A stretch of 5,497 nucleotides of DNA from Bacteroidia bacterium (lineage in GTDB: Bacteria; Bacteroidota; Bacteroidia; Cytophagales; Cyclobacteriaceae), in the NCBI GenBank assembly GCA_016650355.1, contig JAENVX010000073.1:1-5497 (forward strand), given 5' to 3'. The position numbers were made by a program, and so were the translations under genes. Each line of letters starts with the position of its first letter. The stretch's first letter is position 1. The notes under the pieces were generated by a model that was not told the DNA's origin, did not search any database, and saw only the letters and a program-made list of their open reading frames with translations. This document shows, piece by piece, positions 1-5,497 of this stretch.

Positions 1-851
1 CCGTAATAGAAATCTTTTCCATCCAAATCTATCCAGGCAGGCAAATTATCAAACTCCAATGCTTGCTCTTTTGGTACACCAAAATAATATACTTCTTGTT
101 TGGTGCAGGTGATCGTTTCTTTTAGAACTGCTGGGAAAACTTGTCCAAGCCATGAACCGCATGCAAAGACAAATTGATCAGCAGTAAGCGTTTCTCCTGA
201 ATGAAGTTGAATGTCCTCCATCTTTCCAGATATAATTTTCCCCGGCTTCACGAATGCCTGAATGAATTTTCCTCCCTCTTTCAGAAATGCTTCGAAGACA
301 GCCTGACAACTTTCGCGTGCTTTAAGATAGCCGCCAAAAGGATCTAGCAGTGCATGGTGTAAGTCGGACGTGTTAATGATCGGATATCTTTTTTTTATTT
401 CAGTAGTTGAAAGGTATTCGTATTCCATATTGTGTTTTTTGGCAAACGGCATAGAGTCATCAACTAAAGGTGACTTTTGCTCGTAACAAAACCAGATTAC
501 ACCTGTATTGAAAAAAAGCTTTTTGCCAAATTGTTCCTGGTTTTCTTTCCAAAGTTCAAGGGCCCGAACATTCATGTCAAAGTACGTCTCGTTACCACCA
601 TACGTGGAACGAATCACGCGAGTTTCATCACCTGAACTAGATCTGGAATTGCCTGCACCCCAGGCATCAATGAGTGTAACTTGATAGCCGTTCCTTAATA
701 AGTAAAGTGCGGTCCAACCACCAAAAGCACCGGCACCAACAACAACGATCCTGGATTTAGGCGGGAGGTCTGTAAACTTTCCTTGTTCTCTTGTGCCTGA
801 ATTAGCGGGAGCGAATGTATTTGTGTTTGGTTTCAAAGGATGTCTATGCAT
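1..851 (-). CDS. FAD-dependent oxidoreductase, monomeric sarcosine oxidase-like (partial, C-terminus beyond left edge)
   Basis: The frame is open from an ATG at 851 to the edge, giving 283 residues. An in-frame TAA just two codons upstream makes this the first possible ATG. Seen: a Rossmann FAD-binding motif GAGAFGG at residues 39-45, with D62 ending the second strand as the usual ribose-binding acid; a GDETRVIR motif at 74-81 matching the GDTRIIR motif of Bacillus monomeric sarcosine oxidase (MSOX), with both arginines kept; and a GSW motif at 232-234. Known for the family (DAO superfamily): oxidation of N-methyl or secondary amines to an imine with H2O2 release, in the cytoplasm. The MSOX active-site lysine and the cysteine that binds FAD covalently would lie in the missing part, so activity and flavin linkage cannot be judged. 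Odd: a 32-residue polar N-terminal extension, and Ser-Ser where MSOX has His-His just before GD. Family call is firm; the substrate is unknown. Confidence 0.87.
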   Translation of the reverse strand, partial: MHRHPLKPNTNTFAPANSGTREQGKFTDLPPKSRIVVVGAGAFGGWTALYLLRNGYQVTLIDAWGAGNSRSSSGDETRVIRSTYGGNETYFDMNVRALELWKENQEQFGKKLFFNTGVIWFCYEQKSPLVDDSMPFAKKHNMEYEYLSTTEIKKRYPIINTSDLHHALLDPFGGYLKARESCQAVFEAFLKEGGKFIQAFVKPGKIISGKMEDIQLHSGETLTADQFVFACGSWLGQVFPAVLKETITCTKQEVYYFGVPKEQALEFDNLPAWIDLDGKDFYY

Positions 852-996
852 AGATTAGTAGGCGTATAAATTTAAACATTCGAAGCAACAGGCCGACAAA
901 TTACGATCCCAATTACAAGATTGCTTCACCCTTTCGCACAAATGTCACGCAGATGCTCGCAATGACGTTTCATATTATTATATAATGTCAATTCGT
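852..996. other. Spacer between DoxX-like gene and oxidase gene
   Basis: This non-coding spacer separates two genes that both read on the minus strand. It holds the dispersed-repeat remnant at 919-967 and a 10-bp AT palindrome, ATTATATAAT, at 977-986. I see no convincing terminator with a T-tract for the DoxX-like gene, so read-through into the oxidase is possible. No Shine-Dalgarno sequence precedes the oxidase ATG, which is normal for Bacteroidota. Confidence 0.6.
919..967 (-). repeat. Degenerate copy of a dispersed palindromic (REP-like) repeat
   Basis: Read on the minus strand, the segment begins CGTCATTGCGAG and ends GTGAAGCAATC. These are the two conserved ends of a short intergenic repeat found in many copies in unrelated bacterial genomes, usually written as CGTCATTGCGAG, then a variable middle, then GAAGCAATC. 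The ends carry the expected inverted pair (ATTGC at 920-924 and GCAAT at 959-963). The middle is diverged and contains an imperfect tandem, CATCTGCG and CATTTGTG. The likeness is from memory and the copy number in this genome is unknown. Confidence 0.55.
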
Positions 997-1434
997 TTAA
1001 TTGTTGAAATCTTTTTTTGCAGCCTGATCTATTGCAAACAAAGCACTAACGATCACAATATTTTTGATAATGTATTGCCCCACCAAGGTGAGTGCCAATG
1101 GGGGTGAAGTAAAAGATAGTTCAGGAAGAAGGAAGAGCGGTGTAAAAGTACATACCATGTGCAGCAGTACAATACGGATTACCTGTTTCAAATAAAATCC
1201 ACCTATCAAAAGAATTCCGATTGCTGTTTCCCAGATAGCAAGAAGCAGGAGGGATAATGTTGGTTTTATCAAACCAAAAGTGAGCAAATGAATGGTCTCT
1301 TTAGCCAAATCCTCAGCGGGGCTTACGCCCGGAAAAAATTTTAGAAACCCGAACCAAACATAGATGATCCCTATGCTTATCCGCAAAATAGTTAACCAAT
1401 TCCATGCTTTTTTATTGTTCATATGATTTTGCAT
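997..1434 (-). CDS. DoxX-like four-helix inner-membrane protein
   Basis: The product has 145 residues, the usual size for DoxX-like proteins. Four hydrophobic segments are visible, roughly at residues 12-34, 48-80, 84-104 and 112-136. The first ends in WFGFLKFFPG (27-36) followed by SPAEDLA, which resembles the first-helix end and loop of bacterial DoxX/DoxD-related proteins. A Trp-Glu pair (W68, E69) sits inside the second hydrophobic stretch. Family members are inner-membrane proteins linked in some species to thiosulfate:quinone oxidoreduction or oxidative-stress complexes, but most have no known reaction and none is assigned here. Two starts are possible, M1 (1434) and M5 (1422). M1 lies inside one arm of a perfect inverted repeat (1431-1457), so M5 deserves consideration. 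The gene reads towards the sarcosine oxidase-like gene 145 bases downstream and diverges from the TonB-dependent receptor gene. Confidence 0.8.
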   Translation of the reverse strand: MQNHMNNKKAWNWLTILRISIGIIYVWFGFLKFFPGVSPAEDLAKETIHLLTFGLIKPTLSLLLLAIWETAIGILLIGGFYLKQVIRIVLLHMVCTFTPLFLLPELSFTSPPLALTLVGQYIIKNIVIVSALFAIDQAAKKDFNN

Positions 1435-1457
1435 CTTTCAATTTTGGTGAAAGATGC
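1431..1457. promoter_or_regulatory. Perfect 10-bp inverted repeat over the DoxX-like start codon
   Basis: GCATCTTTCA at 1431-1440 and TGAAAGATGC at 1448-1457 are exact reverse complements separated by 7 bases (ATTTTGG). On the minus strand the second arm contains the first ATG of the DoxX-like gene (1434-1432). As DNA this could be an operator for a dimeric repressor; as RNA it would form a 10-bp hairpin that buries the start codon. It is not a terminator because no T-tract follows. The symmetry is seen directly; its function is inferred. Confidence 0.5.
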
Positions 1458-1481
1458 GGCAGGAGAAAATGATAATCTATG

Positions 1482-1492
1482 ATTTTAGTCAG
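1482..1492 (+). repeat. Direct repeat copy 1, ATTTTAGTCAG
   Basis: An exact 11-base match to 1655-1665 lies in the same orientation, with starts 173 bases apart. This copy lies 48 bases upstream of the DoxX-like start. The flanking bases differ on both sides, so the repeat is exactly 11 bases. It may be a paired regulator-binding site or chance. Confidence 0.4.
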
Positions 1493-1654
1493 CCTTAGTA
1501 ATAGCCGGACTTAGCACACTGTAATTGTTTTTTTTTTAATTCCCCGAAGCACGTTATAATCATTGCAGATATTCTTGAACTCTATCAATTCAGTGGAATT
1601 TATATTTAAAGATAAATCTCGCTGCTTTATTATTTTCTAAATAAAGTTTGGCTA

Positions 1655-1665
1655 ATTTTAGTCAG
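1655..1665 (+). repeat. Direct repeat copy 2, ATTTTAGTCAG
   Basis: This is the second exact copy of the 11-base repeat at 1482-1492. It lies 57 bases upstream of the TonB-receptor start codon, where promoter or activator sites are expected. Confidence 0.4.
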
Positions 1666-1721
1666 ATGGATACTAGAGAATTCTTTTTTTATCCATTTAA
1701 ACCAAACCTAAACTACATTGT

Positions 1722-4466
1722 ATGAAAGTTAAATTACTACTAGGCTTATTACTCTTAACCAGCGCGCTGACCTACGCGCAAACGCGAGATGTGTCGGGTA
1801 CCATTTTGGATAAATCCGATGGTTCCGGAATAGCTGGTGCGAACGTCACGGTGAAAGGTACCAGTATTGGTACAGCAACAGATGCCAATGGAAAATTCAC
1901 TTTAAAAGTTGCTGCTGATGTGAATTCTTTGGTCGTATCCTTTATCGGCTTTATTTCTCAGGAAGTTGATATCACAGCCTCCAATAACATCACAGTGAGC
2001 CTTGAAGCGAGCGCGAGTGAACTGGCTGAAATAGTTGTTACTGTAGGCCGTGGTTCTCAACGCACCTTGACAGATACGCCACTACCCGTTGATAACTTTT
2101 CGGTTGTGGAGTTGCAAACTACCGGACAAATATCATTTGATAAAGCGTTGCAGTATCGTGTGCCATCATTTAATACAGTCAATACTCCTGTTAATGATGC
2201 CACATCATTATTTGACCCATACGAAATCAGAAACCTTGGCCCCAGCCGCACGCTGATTCTTATTAATGGAAAACGCAAAAACTTAACATCGCTTGTTTAT
2301 ACGCAAACAGGACCCGGACGCGGTGAAACGGGCGCTGACCTTTCAGCAATACCAACGGATGCAATTAAGAGGGTTGAGATTCTTCGTGATGGTGCTTCCG
2401 CTCAATATGGATCAGATGCTATTGCAGGTGTAATGAATATTATTCTGAAAGATAGTTACGATGCAACGTCCGTTTCTATTACCACTGGATCTACACTAAA
2501 TTATGGTGGTTTGGCTTATGGCGTTAATTATAATAGCGGTGCCAACTTTGGAAAAAAAGGATTTGTTAATTATCACATGTCATTTAATAGACAAGAACCA
2601 GCGATCAGAGAAGACAAGATTGATGCGTTAAGTGATGCGAGGGACCTAACAGACAATACTCCCTATAGTATCTCACAAGTTCAATCCTATTTGCAAAAGT
2701 TCCCTGATGGTAACAATAAAAATGGAAGCCCTGACAATACCTCCGCAAAGTTTTTAGTAAATGGGGCTATCCCTATTGGAGCAAATTCTGAAGTCTATTT
2801 TAACTCTGCTTATGTGTATAGAAAGACCCAAAGCAATGCCAACTTCCGTCAACCCTATTGGAGAATTGATCATGGATTATTGCATACGACAAATGCCTCT
2901 TTGCCTGATTATACAAGCAATGCCTATGGAGGAGGAGTTCAACCTGAATTTGATATAGATAAAGCAAACGGTGTTTATAAAGGGTATATAGGATATCAAC
3001 CATCTTTTGATGGAGATTTATCCGATTATAACGGAACTCTTGGTTTTAGATCACAAGACATTGGTGGATGGAAACAAGATATGAGTATTACCGTTGGCGG
3101 AAATAAAATGTTGTTCACGGTAAACAATACAGTCAACCGTTCACTGCGTGCCAATAGTCCGGTTTCGTTCAAACCAGGTGGTTATTCATTTAATCATGTT
3201 GTTGGCAACATGGATTTTTCAAAATCTGTGCGTGACAACTTCTTCGTTGCATTCGGATCAGAATTTCGTACAGAGTCTTGGGAGCTAATTGCAGGAGACA
3301 CAGCTTCATATTCCGGAGAAGGAGCCAATTCATTTCCTGGGTTTCAACAGCGCAATGCAATCAAAGCCACTCGTTATAATATTGGTGCGTACCTGGATTT
3401 AACCTGGGACATCACCGAAGACTTCCTTATTGCAGGAACATACCGTGCAGAAAACTATTCTGATTTTGGCGCAGCCAATGTATTTAAGGTTACTTCGCGT
3501 TATAAAATAGGAGATACCTTCACCCTTCGAGCATCAGTCTCCTCAGGTTTTAGAGCCCCAACGCTACACCAGCAGTATTTGTCATTGAGTCAAGCATCTT
3601 TTTCGGGTGGGGAAATTGTGATCACTGGTCTGTCTAATAACTACAGTCGTGAAGCTCAATTGCTTGGTGTACCAAGATTAAAAGCTGAGAAATCGTCTAA
3701 CCTATCTTTCGGTTTTGGATTCAACCCATCGAGAAACTTCTCGCTCACAGCTGATTATTATTCTATCAACATTGACGATCGGATTATTTATGGTACTGAA
3801 GTAAGCAATGCTTTTGTTAACAACATCTCCTTTTTTGTTAATGCTGCTGAAACCCGCACCAGTGGAGTAGATGTGGTAGCCAATTATAGAAATATCGCGT
3901 TGGGTTCGGCAAATCTAAACGTCAACCTGGCTGGTAATTATACATTGAATAATGAACTGGTTGGTGGTTGGCAAGCGGTGAATGACAGGATTGGATTGCC
4001 AATCTTTAGTCAGACCACTGAAGCACTGTTAATCTCCAGTCGCCCGCAATATAAGTTCATATTGGGAGGTGATTTAACAAAAGGTAAGCTTGCCCTTAAT
4101 TTGAACAACACACTTTTTGGGCCTACTAAATTCAACAATGCTGATTTAAGTGGCCCGGGTGATGGGTCGAAAGATTTAGGCATTGAGTTTTTACCTAAAA
4201 TTCTTACTGATCTGGGCTTGTCTTATAATTTCAACACGAATACTACATTTTCACTTACCATTCAGAATATTTTGAATGTAATGCCAGAGTATGAGATGAA
4301 GGCGATGAATGCAACGGGAGAATCTATTTTGAATGACCCGGCCGCAGTAGCTGAGCAGATAAGCTATATTACGTTTAACGGACGTTATCCAATTCTCACC
4401 TACGATGGTTCACACTTTAGTCAAATGGGAACCACTTTCTTAGCGCAGTTGTCAATCAAGTTCTGA
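1722..4466 (+). CDS. TonB-dependent outer-membrane receptor with N-terminal CarboxypepD_reg-like domain
   Basis: This complete 914-residue receptor would take up a scarce ligand through the outer membrane, powered by TonB-ExbBD. The ATG follows an in-frame TAA (1698-1700) by 21 bases, so the start is well fixed; there is no Shine-Dalgarno, as usual in the phylum. Domains in order: signal peptide (1-19, cleavage after TYA); carboxypeptidase-regulatory-like beta-sandwich (about 24-98, with GTILD, GANVTVKGT and TDANGKF); a possible TonB box, EIVVTVG, at 103-109; plug (about 115-243) with RTLILINGKR and the plug-end motif VEILRDGASAQYGSDAIAG at 218-236; then a beta-barrel to a terminal Phe (LSIKF). 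SGFRAPT in the barrel is a typical receptor motif. GADLSAIP at 204-211 matches a receptor subgroup whose members I recall with the form G-x-DLNAIP. It is shorter than most SusC proteins and has no SusD partner nearby, which argues against a glycan-uptake pair. No FecR or sigma gene is visible. I saw no cysteine in it. Ligand unknown. Confidence 0.95.
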   Translation: MKVKLLLGLLLLTSALTYAQTRDVSGTILDKSDGSGIAGANVTVKGTSIGTATDANGKFTLKVAADVNSLVVSFIGFISQEVDITASNNITVSLEASASELAEIVVTVGRGSQRTLTDTPLPVDNFSVVELQTTGQISFDKALQYRVPSFNTVNTPVNDATSLFDPYEIRNLGPSRTLILINGKRKNLTSLVYTQTGPGRGETGADLSAIPTDAIKRVEILRDGASAQYGSDAIAGVMNIILKDSYDATSVSITTGSTLNYGGLAYGVNYNSGANFGKKGFVNYHMSFNRQEPAIREDKIDALSDARDLTDNTPYSISQVQSYLQKFPDGNNKNGSPDNTSAKFLVNGAIPIGANSEVYFNSAYVYRKTQSNANFRQPYWRIDHGLLHTTNASLPDYTSNAYGGGVQPEFDIDKANGVYKGYIGYQPSFDGDLSDYNGTLGFRSQDIGGWKQDMSITVGGNKMLFTVNNTVNRSLRANSPVSFKPGGYSFNHVVGNMDFSKSVRDNFFVAFGSEFRTESWELIAGDTASYSGEGANSFPGFQQRNAIKATRYNIGAYLDLTWDITEDFLIAGTYRAENYSDFGAANVFKVTSRYKIGDTFTLRASVSSGFRAPTLHQQYLSLSQASFSGGEIVITGLSNNYSREAQLLGVPRLKAEKSSNLSFGFGFNPSRNFSLTADYYSINIDDRIIYGTEVSNAFVNNISFFVNAAETRTSGVDVVANYRNIALGSANLNVNLAGNYTLNNELVGGWQAVNDRIGLPIFSQTTEALLISSRPQYKFILGGDLTKGKLALNLNNTLFGPTKFNNADLSGPGDGSKDLGIEFLPKILTDLGLSYNFNTNTTFSLTIQNILNVMPEYEMKAMNATGESILNDPAAVAEQISYITFNGRYPILTYDGSHFSQMGTTFLAQLSIKF

Positions 4467-4489
4467 TGCGAGGGAAGCTGTTTTGAATT

Positions 4490-4520
4490 AAGAGGCTGTC
4501 TCAAAAGGACGGCCTCTTTT
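4490..4520 (+). terminator. Intrinsic terminator of the TonB-receptor gene
   Basis: AAGAGGCTGTC (4490-4500) pairs with GACGGCCTCTT (4508-4518) to form an 11-bp stem with one G-U pair and a 7-base loop, followed directly by a short T-run (TTTT at 4517-4520). It starts 24 bases after the receptor stop codon. The first arm plus loop also resembles ends of some Bacteroidota insertion sequences, but the position and fold fit a terminator better. Confidence 0.8.
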
Positions 4521-4751
4521 GTTGTTACGGTTAGTAGTAACTAACTTAGTTATTTTGGTCTCCCGACCATAGTCGTTAACTTAAGCAGAAGGAATCTGAA
4601 ATTTGGAGAAGAGGTAGTTACCCCACTATGGGTAACTATTTAAAGTTTTCTTCCCATATTTTTATTTTTTAGAAGCGGATTTGTTGTGTTTGTGCCCGCT
4701 TGTTTGATGTTTAAAATTTACATTTTTAAGGAAGAAACAACTTAAAAATCA
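4521..4751 (+). other. Non-coding stretch with hairpins before the transposase; contains the IS left end
   Basis: No gene is seen. The segment is rich in inverted repeats: TAACTAA (4538-4544) and TTAGTTA (4546-4552) around one base; GTTAGT/ACTAAC (4530-4535 and 4540-4545), which overlaps it; TGGTC/GACCA (4556-4560 and 4565-4569); TAGTTACCC/GGGTAACTA (4615-4623 and 4630-4638); and AAGCGG/CCGCTT (4673-4678 and 4696-4701). The left boundary of the IS must lie here, but without the right end the terminal repeat and target duplication cannot be set. Confidence 0.5.
4615..4638 (+). repeat. 9-bp perfect inverted repeat near the IS left end
   Basis: TAGTTACCC at 4615-4623 and GGGTAACTA at 4630-4638 pair perfectly around a 6-base loop, CACTAT. 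It lies 113 bases before the transposase ATG. It could be a hairpin that blocks expression from read-through transcripts, as known for IS10 and IS50, or part of the element's terminal structure. The pairing is seen; the role is inferred. Confidence 0.45.
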
Positions 4752-5497
4752 ATGAATCATTTATTAAAAGACAACATTGCCACCTAAAAACTTCGCTTAG
4801 CAATAATTTTTCGGAGAAGGTGATTGATCGACTAGCAAAAGAAACTGGGTTCGTTAAACGATCAAGAAAATTATCAGCCTATGGCTTTGTCAACTCCCTT
4901 ATGTTTTCCTTTAGCAATCAAGCCAATACAAGCCTGCCCGATATTGCGGCAGATTTAAACCAGCAGTTCTCTATTGATATAAGCAAAGAAGGCTTGCATA
5001 AAAGATTCAGTAAAGAAGGAGTTGTATTTCTTAAAGAGTTAGTTAAACATCAGCTTTCAAATCAGCTCTCAATTCCTTCGCAAGCGCAGTTGGATCAACA
5101 TTTCTTAGCTATAAATATTAAAGACTCGAGCAAGTTTTCCCTCCCTGGTATTTACTACAAAGATTATCCTGGCTTTGGGAATTTCAGTAAAACCAATGGG
5201 TTAATGAATTTGCAGTATGAGTATGATTTGGTGAGTGGTAATTGGAAAACCCTTGAACTAACCACCGTCAAAAGAAATGATCAGCAGGATTCCAAGCAAA
5301 CTATAGATTCCATAAAGGAAGGAGAACTCTACATCAGAGATTTGGGATACGTGACCCCACTCTATCTCAAAACAATCATTGAACGAGGAGCAAGTTTTTT
5401 GAATCGAATGCCACCTCAGATAAATATCTACGCATCTGATAAGAGATTAATCAAATGGAAGAGCATCAATAGGAAATTTAATAAGACAGGCTCTGCC
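4752..5497 (+). CDS. IS4-family DDE transposase, partial, with a probable frameshift near the N-terminus
   Basis: The main frame is open from 4730 to the right edge, and residues here are counted from 4751. Seen: an N-terminal segment HLKTSLSNNFSEKVIDRLAK followed by ETGFVKRSRKL; IKDSSKFSLP with the first catalytic Asp at 5123-5125; the recurring QYEYDLVSG segment; and LYIRDLGY with the second catalytic Asp at 5339-5341. This order fits IS4-family cut-and-paste transposases of Bacteroidota; the third acidic residue (YREK motif) would lie beyond the edge. Odd: this frame has no ATG before 4901. The natural ATG at 4752 opens another frame reading MNHLLKDNIAT and stopping at 4785-4787. One added base near 4777 would join it smoothly as MNHLLKDNICHLKTS. 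The gene is therefore either inactivated by a one-base deletion or starts at GTG 4820. Family call is firm; intactness is doubtful. Confidence 0.85.

Larger units (their letters stand above)
1435..1721. promoter_or_regulatory. Divergent intergenic region between DoxX-like and TonB-receptor genes
   Basis: This region must carry the promoters of both flanking genes. Seen in it: the outer arm of the start-codon inverted repeat; two exact copies of ATTTTAGTCAG; a run of ten T at 1528-1537; a 5-bp inverted repeat AATTC/GAATT (1587-1591 and 1596-1600); and the palindrome AGAATTCT at 1677-1684. A TTTG at 1647-1650 could be a Bacteroidota -33 element for the receptor gene, but about 20 bases downstream there is only TACTAGAG where TAnnTTTG is expected, so I do not call a promoter. 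No RNA gene or credible coding frame is seen. Confidence 0.55.
4615..5497 (+). mobile_element. IS4-family insertion sequence, left part (boundaries uncertain, continues past right edge)
   Basis: The element is recognised from its transposase. The left limit given is only a placeholder at the strongest hairpin; the true end could be anywhere between about 4521 and 4727. The right inverted repeat and second target-site copy are outside the window. The insertion lies downstream of the receptor's terminator and does not disrupt the receptor gene. Confidence 0.5.

Noticed and set aside
975..992. TATAAT hexamers on both strands within an AT palindrome, and a nearby TTGACA on the minus strand, as a promoter for the oxidase
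   Set aside because: The TTGACA is only a few bases from the TATAAT, not about 17, and Bacteroidota housekeeping promoters use TTTG and TAnnTTTG instead.
1469..1498. Nine-codon ORF (MIIYDFSQP) with a good Shine-Dalgarno AGGAG on the plus strand
   Set aside because: Strong Shine-Dalgarno use is not typical of Bacteroidota, the ORF is very short and antisense to the DoxX leader, and nothing else supports it.
2057..2278. Antisense open frame of 73 codons
   Set aside because: It lies wholly inside the receptor gene on the opposite strand and shows no domain or context; a shadow frame.
2761..3003. Two overlapping open frames, one per strand, of about 65 codons
   Set aside because: Both are contained in the receptor barrel coding region in other frames and their translations look non-protein-like.
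4490..4520. Left terminal inverted repeat of the IS
   Set aside because: The sequence GAGGCTGTCTCAAAA resembles some IS ends, but the 11-bp stem, small loop, T-run and position just after the receptor stop make a terminator the simpler explanation; the right IS end is not available for comparison.
4707..4745. Twelve-codon ORF before the transposase
   Set aside because: It is short, stops before the transposase ATG, and has no match to the transposase N-terminus.
1..5497. CRISPR arrays, tRNA or rRNA genes, riboswitches, retron or toxin-antitoxin modules
   Set aside because: No regularly spaced repeats, no tRNA cloverleaf or rRNA sequence, and no small paired genes were seen on either strand.

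Overview
The window looks like ordinary chromosomal DNA of a Bacteroidota bacterium, probably of the Cytophagales type. The reasons are the AT-leaning composition, start codons without Shine-Dalgarno sequences, a TonB-dependent receptor with the N-terminal carboxypeptidase-regulatory-like domain typical of this phylum, and an IS4-family transposase of a kind common there. The assignment to Cytophagales is an inference from protein style; no marker gene is present.

Layout. Positions 1-851 (minus strand) hold the N-terminal two thirds of a FAD-dependent amine oxidase of the monomeric sarcosine oxidase type, cut by the left edge. A 145-base spacer follows, carrying a degenerate copy of a dispersed palindromic repeat (919-967). 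Positions 997-1434 (minus) encode a four-helix DoxX-like membrane protein. This gene lies upstream of the oxidase in the same direction, so the two may be co-transcribed. Positions 1435-1721 are a divergent promoter region with a perfect 10-bp inverted repeat over the DoxX start codon and an 11-bp direct repeat. Positions 1722-4466 (plus) encode a complete 914-residue TonB-dependent outer-membrane receptor, closed by a strong intrinsic terminator at 4490-4520. From somewhere after 4520 to the right edge lies the left part of an IS4-family insertion sequence. Its transposase reading frame appears to have lost one base near its start.

Function. The receptor would import an unidentified ligand across the outer membrane using TonB energy. 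The oxidase would oxidise a secondary amine or N-methyl amino acid in the cytoplasm, and DoxX-like proteins are inner-membrane proteins often tied to redox functions. Nothing in the sequence shows that the receptor and the minus-strand pair serve one pathway; they only share an intergenic region. I found no convincing undescribed system. The points most worth a second look are the inverted repeat on the DoxX start, the repeat remnant, the transposase frameshift and the hairpins at the IS left flank.
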